DNA of 11,315 nucleotides. Origin: Bacteroidota bacterium (GTDB taxonomy: Bacteria; Bacteroidota; Rhodothermia; Rhodothermales; Bin80). Where the stretch lies: positions 1-11,315 of the forward strand of contig JAPPBZ010000117.1 of the NCBI GenBank assembly GCA_026702635.1. The letters run 5' to 3'. A program made the position numbers and the translations under genes. The notes beneath the pieces are model-generated. The model did not search any database, was not told the DNA's origin, and saw nothing but the letters and a program-made list of their open reading frames with translations. Position 1 is the first letter of the stretch, and each line of letters starts with the position of its first letter. This document shows, one piece after another, positions 6,832 to 11,315 of this stretch.

Positions 6832-6999
6832 ATGGCCAAGAAACAATCGTTTGGAGACAAGGTCCTCAAGCGCCGTCAAGAGCGAAAAGTGATGGCCAAG
6901 CTCGTTATTGCGGAAAAGAAGCCAAACGGGAGCTTCCGCTTCAGAGAAAAGATAGTTCCGCAGGAGGACGTTCGAGCGGAATTGAAGGCCGTCACGTAG
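6832..6999 (+). CDS. DUF4295-like small basic protein downstream of rpmG
   Basis: A 55-residue lysine/arginine-rich protein, translated by hand: it begins MAKKQSFGDKVLKRRQERKV. The core KVMAKLVIAEKKPNGSFRFREKIVP resembles the DUF4295 family pattern (KVIKMVKSxKTGxYTFKEExVP), which in Bacteroidota is encoded directly after rpmB and rpmG. Position and composition point to a ribosome-associated role; it is thought to be a Bacteroidota-specific ribosomal component, but I hold that assignment loosely. The ATG lies 2 bases after the rpmG stop, preceded by a GGGAG-like sequence about 12 bases upstream. The TAG at 6997-6999 is only 11 bases before tRNA-Pro, so the tRNAs are probably co-transcribed with it. 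Confidence 0.8.
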   Translation: MAKKQSFGDKVLKRRQERKVMAKLVIAEKKPNGSFRFREKIVPQEDVRAELKAVT

Positions 7000-7010
7000 A
7001 CCATCCGATT

Positions 7011-7087
7011 CGGGGCGTAGCTCAGCCCGGTAGAGCGCTGCGTTTGGGACGCAGAAGTCGTCGGTTCAAATCCGGCCGCCCCGACCA
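7011..7087 (+). tRNA. tRNA-Pro(UGG)
   Basis: A full cloverleaf can be drawn. The acceptor stem is CGGGGCG with CGCCCCG. The anticodon stem is CTGCG with CGCAG around the loop TTTGGGA, giving anticodon TGG. The T-arm is GTCGG with CCGGC around TTCAAAT. The discriminator is A and CCA is encoded (7085-7087). The C1-G72 first pair is typical of bacterial tRNA-Pro. It is the first of three tRNAs that follow the ribosomal protein genes. Confidence 0.96.
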
Positions 7088-7114
7088 CGCGGATACCAGT
7101 TCTATTACATACAG

Positions 7115-7393
7115 GCGCCCGTAGCTCAACTGGATAGAGCAGCGGACTTCTGCAGCAAAAGCGGGCCGCTGGCTGGAAACGGCCAGCGAGTAAGTGGTCA
7201 AATTCGGGGAAGCCTACGGAACAGAGGTTCACGGTAATCCCGAGCCAAGCCCCAAGGGGAAGGTGTAGAGACTAGACGGCCACCCCTTCCTTCAGGCATA
7301 ACTGAAAAAGGTGAAGAGATAGTCCAGGGAGTCGGGAAACCGGCACAAACCTGAATCCGCAGGTTGCAGGTTCGAGTCCTGCCGGGCGTGCCA
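7115..7393 (+). tRNA. tRNA-Arg(UCU) interrupted by a group I intron
   Basis: The exons are 7115-7151 and 7354-7393. Joined, they form a normal tRNA. The acceptor stem is GCGCCCG (7115-7121) with CGGGCGT (7383-7389), closed by a G-U first pair. The discriminator is G and CCA is encoded. The D-arm is GCTC...GAGC. The anticodon stem is GCGGA (7142-7146) with TCCGC (7356-7360) around CTTCT|AA, with anticodon TCT (7149-7151). The T-arm is GCAGG with CCTGC around TTCGAGT. The break falls between positions 36 and 37, the site used by the Azoarcus tRNA-Ile and Agrobacterium tRNA-Arg introns. Without splicing the tRNA cannot function, so AGA/AGG decoding depends on the intron unless another copy exists. 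It lies 27 bases after tRNA-Pro. Confidence 0.95.
7152..7353 (+). ncRNA. Group I (IC3-type) self-splicing intron in tRNA-Arg
   Basis: The 202-base intron has the complete compact group I fold. P1 pairs the exon end UCU plus intron GC (7149-7153) with GCGGG (7161-7165), with a U-G wobble at the splice site (7151-7163). P2 is a 9-bp stem (7167-7175 with 7180-7188) capped by GAAA. P3 is GUGGUC (7194-7199) with GGCCAC (7278-7283). P4 is UCGGG (7204-7208) with CCCGA (7239-7243). P6 is very short (CCCC/GGGG, about 7251-7259). P7 is GACUA (7270-7274) with UAGUC (7320-7324). P8 is UUCAG (7291-7295) with CUGAA (7302-7306). P9 is GUCGG (7331-7335) with CCGGC (7340-7344), capped by GAAA. The intron ends in G (7353). 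The GUGUAGAGACUAGACGGC and AUAGUCCAGGGAGU blocks match the recalled Azoarcus intron core. No homing endonuclease or maturase frame is present. Self-splicing is predicted, not shown. Confidence 0.95.
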
Positions 7394-7394
7394 A

Positions 7395-7465
7395 GGTGAC
7401 GTGGCCGAGTGGTTAGGCAGAGGCCTGCAAAGCCTTGTACGGCGGTTCGAATCCGCCCGTCACCT
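7395..7465 (+). tRNA. tRNA-Cys(GCA)
   Basis: The acceptor stem is GGTGACG (7395-7401) with CGTCACC (7458-7464). The anticodon stem is GAGGC with GCCTT around CTGCAAA, giving anticodon GCA (7427-7429). The T-arm is GGCGG with CCGCC around TTCGAAT. The discriminator is U (7465), the identity base of tRNA-Cys. CCA is not encoded, unlike its two neighbours. It starts 1 base after the CCA of tRNA-Arg and ends 7 bases before the stop codon of dnaB on the other strand. Confidence 0.95.
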
Positions 7466-7472
7466 CATTACA

Positions 7473-8912
7473 TCAGACAGACCAGTCCTCGAGTTCGGGG
7501 GTATAGTCCTCCTGTCGCCGATACACTTCGAGATTTGAAAAACGGGCGAAGTCTGTCTCAAAGTTAAGTTTGACGGTCCCGGTAGGGCCGTTTCGGTGCT
7601 TGCCAACAATGATCTCCGCGACTCCTTTGGTTGAGTGACCGTCTTTGTCGGTTTCGATGCCATAGTAGGATGCACGATAGATAAATGCGACCACATCGGC
7701 GTCCTGTTCAATCGCACCACTCTCGCGTAGGTCCGACAATTGTGGTCGCCTGTCTTTTCGATCCTCTGCATTTCGATTTAACTGACTAAGCGCGATCACC
7801 GGGATATCAAGCTCTTTTGCAAGGCCCTTGAGGGATCGGGAGATATTTGCGATTTCCTGCTCCCGGTTATCCCTGCTTTGCCCCTCCATGAGTTGCAGGT
7901 AATCAACCAGCACAAGCCCAATATTATGTTCAGACTTTAATCGGCGGCATTTAGCACGTAATTCCAGGATCCCCAGACCATCCGAATCGTCAATAAAGAT
8001 CGGAGCGAGACCCAACTTTCCCGCGGCCTCCACAACGGCGTGAAGGTCATTCTGGCTCAGCTTTCCCGTACGAGCATTCTGGGCATTCACCTTGGCTTCG
8101 GAGGTTAGCAGGCGCTGAGTCAGCTGCCGAGCACTCATTTCCAGAGAGAAAATTGCGCAGCTTATGGGGTTCTGCGAGGCTAGGGCCGCGTTACGTGCAC
8201 ACGCCAGGGCGAACGCAGTTTTCCCCATTGATGGTCGGCCGGCGATGATGATCAAATCGGAATCCTGCCACCCTCCAGTCAATTTGTCGAGATCTGTAAA
8301 GCCACTGGTTATCCCGGAAAGTCCGTCCGGTCGATCCGCAATGCTTTGGATGTGGTCAATCGTTTCCCGTACGGCGTCCTTTAAGTTTTTTGCTGACCTG
8401 CGGACCTGGCTTTCAGAGATGGAAAAGAGGTCTTTTTCTGCCGCGTCAAGAAGCTCAAACGCATCGGTTGCCGGGTCATAAGCTTCTGTGATCCGCTTCC
8501 CCATCGCTCCAATAAGATCACGCAAGAGGGCTTTCTGGCTTATGATACGTGCGTGATACTCGGTGTTTGCGGAAGTAGCGATATGTTCAGTAAGATCATT
8601 CAGGTATGGGAGGCCACCAACGAAGTCCAGTTGCTTCGTTGCTTTCAGCTGCTCAGCAACTGCAATGACATCTGTGGGTTGCCCTTTCGCGGAAAGATCT
8701 AGAAGGGCTTGATATATTTGCTTATGCTTCGGCAGGTAGAAGGCATCTACAGGCAAGATTTCCGTTGCAATGCTCATGGCCTCTGGGTCAATCAACGTTG
8801 CTCCTAGGACATACCTCTCAACATCAACAGCCTGGGGAGGAACACGCCCCGACGAATCCTGCAAATTCTGAACCAGGGTGGGGCCCCGGGGAGGCATTGC
8901 TTCACTTTGCAT
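7473..8912 (-). CDS. dnaB: Replicative DNA helicase DnaB
   Basis: DnaB is the hexameric 5'-3' helicase that unwinds the chromosome at the replication fork and binds primase. The 479 residues form a short disordered N-terminus, the DnaB N-terminal domain (about residues 24-125, from PPQAVDVERYVLGA), a linker helix (about 170-195) and a RecA-like C-terminal domain. That domain has Walker A GRPSMGKTA (225-233), IFSLEMSARQLTQRL (254-268), Walker B LVLVDYLQLM (333-342), SQLNR (376-380) and the arginine-finger region KHRNGPTGTV (438-447). There is no intein in the usual P-loop or SQLNR sites. The ATG at 8910-8912 lies 12 bases after the glycosylase stop, so it is the last gene of the minus-strand operon. 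Confidence 0.97.
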   Translation of the reverse strand: MQSEAMPPRGPTLVQNLQDSSGRVPPQAVDVERYVLGATLIDPEAMSIATEILPVDAFYLPKHKQIYQALLDLSAKGQPTDVIAVAEQLKATKQLDFVGGLPYLNDLTEHIATSANTEYHARIISQKALLRDLIGAMGKRITEAYDPATDAFELLDAAEKDLFSISESQVRRSAKNLKDAVRETIDHIQSIADRPDGLSGITSGFTDLDKLTGGWQDSDLIIIAGRPSMGKTAFALACARNAALASQNPISCAIFSLEMSARQLTQRLLTSEAKVNAQNARTGKLSQNDLHAVVEAAGKLGLAPIFIDDSDGLGILELRAKCRRLKSEHNIGLVLVDYLQLMEGQSRDNREQEIANISRSLKGLAKELDIPVIALSQLNRNAEDRKDRRPQLSDLRESGAIEQDADVVAFIYRASYYGIETDKDGHSTKGVAEIIVGKHRNGPTGTVKLNFETDFARFSNLEVYRRQEDYTPELEDWSV

Positions 8913-8924
8913 GGTGTAGAGGGT

Positions 8925-9626
8925 CTATAGAGCCGAGTACAGCTGTCGTAAGAGTTTCAAGTCTTCCCAGGCTGGCCGTTTCCAGTTCTGATTTCGTAAA
9001 AGAGCTGCCGGGTGATAGGTAGCAAGCAGTGTGCTTCCATGGTAGGGGTGAGCCTGCCCTCGCAGTTTTCCAAGAGGAGCACTGGTTCCAAGCAAAGTCT
9101 GACAAGCAATCCGTCCCAGACAGAGGATAAATTTAGGTTGAATAAGGGACATTTGCCGGTAGAGAACAGGCAGATGGGCAGCAATCTCGTCAGGCTTCGG
9201 GTCACGGTTCCTGGGAGGTCTAGACTTGAGAATATTTGCAATAAAGATCTCGTTCCGGGATAGATGGATTGCCGCGATCATTTTGTCAAGCAGTTGACCG
9301 GCCCGTCCGACGAAGGGCCTGCCTTGCCGATCTTCGTCTGCTCCAGGAGCTTCGCCGACGAGCATAATGTTTGCGTGTGGGTTTCCCTCGCCAAAAACAG
9401 CATGCGTACGCTGCGCATCAATCGGAACGAGAACCGAGGAGTCTACGTAGTCCTGGAGCGCATCGAGGGATCGGATCTGGTGTACAGGGTTCTGTGCGTC
9501 AACCAGGTCCATGATCTTCCGTGCAAATAAATTTGTTTGCTCTAATGGGACAAGCGGGCCGTGTAGGCCTGCCTCCGCAGAGAGGCTGTCTTTAAGGTGA
9601 TGAAGTGCGGAGATCATTGCACACAT
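8925..9626 (-). CDS. Family 4-like uracil-DNA glycosylase lacking the Fe-S cysteines
   Basis: The enzyme removes uracil from DNA to start base excision repair. Family 4/5 hallmarks are plain: VFGEGNP, the catalytic GEAPGADEDRQGRPFVGRAGQLLD block (about residues 91-114), NILKSRPPRNRDP (about 131-143) and the C-terminal TYHPAALLRN (about 203-212). Family 4 enzymes carry four cysteines that hold a 4Fe-4S cluster. Here the aligned positions read Ser64, Val67, Ser135 and His151, so the cluster is very unlikely. The remaining cysteines (2, 169 and 175) are elsewhere. The start is uncertain: ATG at 9624-9626 is used, ATG at 9615-9617 (MISALHHL) is equally plausible, and a TTG at 9639-9641 would add five residues. 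The gene sits between coaBC (about 95 bases upstream) and dnaB (12 bases downstream). Confidence 0.9.
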   Translation of the reverse strand: MCAMISALHHLKDSLSAEAGLHGPLVPLEQTNLFARKIMDLVDAQNPVHQIRSLDALQDYVDSSVLVPIDAQRTHAVFGEGNPHANIMLVGEAPGADEDRQGRPFVGRAGQLLDKMIAAIHLSRNEIFIANILKSRPPRNRDPKPDEIAAHLPVLYRQMSLIQPKFILCLGRIACQTLLGTSAPLGKLRGQAHPYHGSTLLATYHPAALLRNQNWKRPAWEDLKLLRQLYSAL

Positions 9627-9721
9627 GTGCTTGAAAGCCAAAATAGTTGTACCCGCACGAGATAAAATTACTGTGCAATTATTGTGTGATCCTGTCGAGA
9701 TTCCCGGCAGTTTTCAACACT

Positions 9722-10936
9722 TTATGCACAATCAGTCAAGATTCGATCCAGAAGGGCTGTGGCAACCTCCTCTTTTGACATTACCTCCAATGGAAAGGAC
9801 GAGCCATCTTTCCCGATGAGAGTCACGCGATTGGTTCCCGTACCGAAGCCGGCGCCTTCTTCGGTCAGGTTGTTAAGGACAATCCAGTCCAGGTTCTTAT
9901 CGGTGAGTTTTTTTCGGGCGTTCGTAAGACCGTTTTCCGTCTCCATGGCGAAGCCGACCAGGACTTGATCGTTCCGACGTCGTTTCCCCAGTTTCGCGAG
10001 GATATCAGAGGTTCGGTGCAGCCGGAGCGTAAGTTGATCCTCCTGTTTCTTGATTTTTGAAGAATGAGACTCATCTGGCGCATAATCCGCCACCGCAGCC
10101 GCCATAAAGACAAAATCCGCATCCTTATGGGCCAAGACCGCTTCAAGCATTTCTGCGCTCGTGGTGATATCAATGCGCCGCACCCCATCAGGAGTGTTTA
10201 ACAACGTAGGACCGGTCACCAGCGTCACCTGTGCTCCACGCCGGACAAGATCTTTTGCAAGAGCAAAGCCCATCGTACCGGTCGAATGGTTGGTCAGAAC
10301 TCGAACGGGATCGATGGGCTCACGTGTAGGGCCGGCAGTGACCAGAGCATGCTTGCCACGCAACTCGTCAGGCAAAAGAGACGCAATCCGGTCGAGAATA
10401 TCTTCCGCATCCGGGAGACGCCCCAGTCCAACGAGCCCACTGGCCAGTTCTCCATAGCTGGGAGGCAGCACATGGTAGCCGAATCCCTGGAGGCGTTTCA
10501 GGTTCAAGCGGACGGAAGGATGCATATACATATCATGATCCATGGCCGGGCATATCAGTATCGGGCAGCGGGCCGCCAGCGCGGTTGCGGTCAGCATATT
10601 GTCCGAAAACCCATTCGCCAATTTTGCCAGAGTCTGGGCTGTTGCGGGTGCAATCACGAAGAGGTCTGCCCAATGCCCCAAAGTGATGTGCTTGGTCCAG
10701 GTGTCCTCTTCTGCCCCATCGAACAAGTCCGTGAGCACACTTCGACCAGACAAGGTTGCCAGGGTTGTCGGTGAGATAAACTGAGACGCCCCCTGCGTTG
10801 CCAGAACCTGTACTTCGGTACCAAGCTTTCGCAGGCGACGAATCAATTCGGCAGCCTTGTATGCGGCGATACTTCCGGTCACGCCAAGAAGAAGACGCTT
10901 ACCATGCAGCTCTGTAATTCGGCTTGATTCACTCAT
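9722..10936 (-). CDS. coaBC: Bifunctional phosphopantothenoylcysteine decarboxylase / phosphopantothenate-cysteine ligase CoaBC
   Basis: CoaBC joins cysteine to 4'-phosphopantothenate and decarboxylates the product, two steps of coenzyme A synthesis. The CoaC flavoprotein half (residues 12-190) has GVTGSIAAYKA, HITLGHWADLFVIAPATAQT with catalytic His83, and PAMDHDMYMHP (130-140). It also has GELASGLVGLGRLPD, where the usual active-site Cys is Ser166. The CoaB half (194-404) has VTAGPTREPIDPVRVLTNHS, STGTMG, AAAVADYAP and KIKK (294-297). PAMDxDMY and LASG are variants I associate with Bacteroidota CoaBC. The 404-residue length is normal. The ATG at 10934-10936 overlaps the gmk stop by 8 bases (ATGAGTGA), so translation is probably coupled. 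The TAA is at 9722-9724. Confidence 0.95.
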   Translation of the reverse strand: MSESSRITELHGKRLLLGVTGSIAAYKAAELIRRLRKLGTEVQVLATQGASQFISPTTLATLSGRSVLTDLFDGAEEDTWTKHITLGHWADLFVIAPATAQTLAKLANGFSDNMLTATALAARCPILICPAMDHDMYMHPSVRLNLKRLQGFGYHVLPPSYGELASGLVGLGRLPDAEDILDRIASLLPDELRGKHALVTAGPTREPIDPVRVLTNHSTGTMGFALAKDLVRRGAQVTLVTGPTLLNTPDGVRRIDITTSAEMLEAVLAHKDADFVFMAAAVADYAPDESHSSKIKKQEDQLTLRLHRTSDILAKLGKRRRNDQVLVGFAMETENGLTNARKKLTDKNLDWIVLNNLTEEGAGFGTGTNRVTLIGKDGSSFPLEVMSKEEVATALLDRILTDCA

Positions 10937-11315
10937 CGTGAAGGTAGTCCTTAATTAGCGCAATCGCTTCCACTGCAGCTCTATCGAGAGAATCGTTTAC
11001 CACCAGAGCATCGAATTGATCAGCACAGGCAAGTTCAAGTTCTGCTCTTTGCAGCCTCAGATCAAGTGTCTCTGCGGATTCTGTACCCCGGTTGTTCAGG
11101 CGGTTTTTTAGTTCAGTTTCCGATGGTGGAGCAACGAAGATAAAAAACCCGCCGTAGGCAGAGCGAACCCGGGCAGCCCCCTTGACGTCGATATCCAGCA
11201 ATAGTGGGCCATCGGACTCTGTGAGGGCTGAGAGTGGTGTCCCATAGAAACGCCCGGGGTACACCTCCTCATATTCGAGGAGGGCCTCTTCGGCAATCAG
11301 ACGCTCAAATTCTGG
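10929..11315 (-). CDS. gmk: Guanylate kinase, 5'-truncated by the window edge
   Basis: Guanylate kinase converts GMP (and dGMP) to GDP with ATP. The frame stays open to the last base, giving the C-terminal 128 residues; the P-loop lies beyond the window. Visible motifs are FERLIAEEALLEYEE followed by YPGRFYGTP (the GMP-binding region), LLLDIDVKGAARVR, FIFVAPPSETELKNRL, and the arginine-bearing lid NRGTESAETLDLRL. The C-terminus is the usual VVNDSLDRAAVEAIALI helix. The GTG at 11262-11264 is internal, not a start, because the family sequence continues upstream of it. The stop TGA (10929-10931) overlaps the coaBC start, with no rpoZ gene between them. Confidence 0.95.
   Translation of the reverse strand, partial: PEFERLIAEEALLEYEEVYPGRFYGTPLSALTESDGPLLLDIDVKGAARVRSAYGGFFIFVAPPSETELKNRLNNRGTESAETLDLRLQRAELELACADQFDALVVNDSLDRAAVEAIALIKDYLHDE

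Noticed and set aside
6696..7124. 142-residue plus-strand frame
   Set aside because: It is a shadow across rpmG, the DUF4295-like gene and two tRNAs, all of which are well supported in their own frames or structures.
7152..7353. tRNA-Arg insertion as an archaeal-type (bulge-helix-bulge) or group II intron
   Set aside because: The group I core helices, the splice-site U-G pair and the terminal G are all present; no GUGYG start or domain V typical of group II, and no bulge-helix-bulge at the exon borders.
7473..8912. Possible intein in DnaB
   Set aside because: The P-loop and SQLNR regions are uninterrupted and the length of 479 residues is normal.
9627..9721. Promoter or hairpin in the coaBC-glycosylase gap
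   Set aside because: A TATTTTGG near the glycosylase start only partly fits the Bacteroidota -7 element and no stable inverted repeat was found.
1..11315. CRISPR arrays, insertion sequences, prophage or defence genes
   Set aside because: No regularly spaced direct repeats, transposase or integrase motifs, or terminal inverted repeats were seen; apart from one exported protein of unknown family, the protein-coding content is conserved housekeeping genes.

Overview
The window looks like a chromosomal segment of a Bacteroidota-type bacterium (FCB group, possibly a Rhodothermia or Balneola-like lineage). The main clues are the gene trio rpmB-rpmG-DUF4295-like small protein, the PAMDxDMY and LASG motif variants in CoaBC, the S41 peptidase tail with its GDGGITPD motif, an exported beta-rich protein, and the near absence of Shine-Dalgarno sequences. 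This placement is inference from protein motifs; no database was searched. Almost everything here is core housekeeping, with no sign of plasmid, phage or IS sequence.

Layout. Bases 3-671 (+) hold the C-terminal end of an S41 (C-terminal-processing) peptidase, whose reading frame looks damaged in the first ~55 bases. Its stop overlaps the 3' end of the convergent moeA gene (661-1875, -). A long gene-free stretch (about 1876-2569) separates moeA from nusB (2570-3067, +). Next is a small exported beta-rich hypothetical protein (3166-3654, -), divergent from ychF (3929-5026, +) across a 274-base gap with two short dyads. A LolC/LolE-type permease (5104-6333, +) precedes a translation cluster on the same strand: rpmB, rpmG, the DUF4295-like protein, tRNA-Pro(UGG), tRNA-Arg(UCU) and tRNA-Cys(GCA), all within bases 6402-7465. 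The right third (7473-11315, -) is a probable operon read leftward: gmk (5' end cut off), coaBC, a family 4-like uracil-DNA glycosylase, and dnaB.

Most notable item. The tRNA-Arg(UCU) gene is split after anticodon position 36 by a 202-base group I intron (7152-7353) of the compact IC3 type familiar from Azoarcus tRNA-Ile. P1, P2, P3, P4, P7, P8 and P9 can all be drawn, with a U-G pair at the 5' splice site and a terminal G. Its guide sequence GGG fits a CCU anticodon better than the UCU it sits in, which hints at movement from a tRNA-Arg(CCU) gene. Second, the uracil-DNA glycosylase has none of the four cysteines that normally bind the 4Fe-4S cluster in its family, although its catalytic motifs look intact.

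How the genes fit together: ribosomal proteins and tRNAs (translation), YchF (ribosome-associated ATPase), NusB (rRNA antitermination), Gmk and CoaBC (nucleotide and CoA supply), UDG and DnaB (DNA repair and replication), MoeA (molybdenum cofactor), and the Lol-type permease, S41 peptidase and exported protein (envelope).
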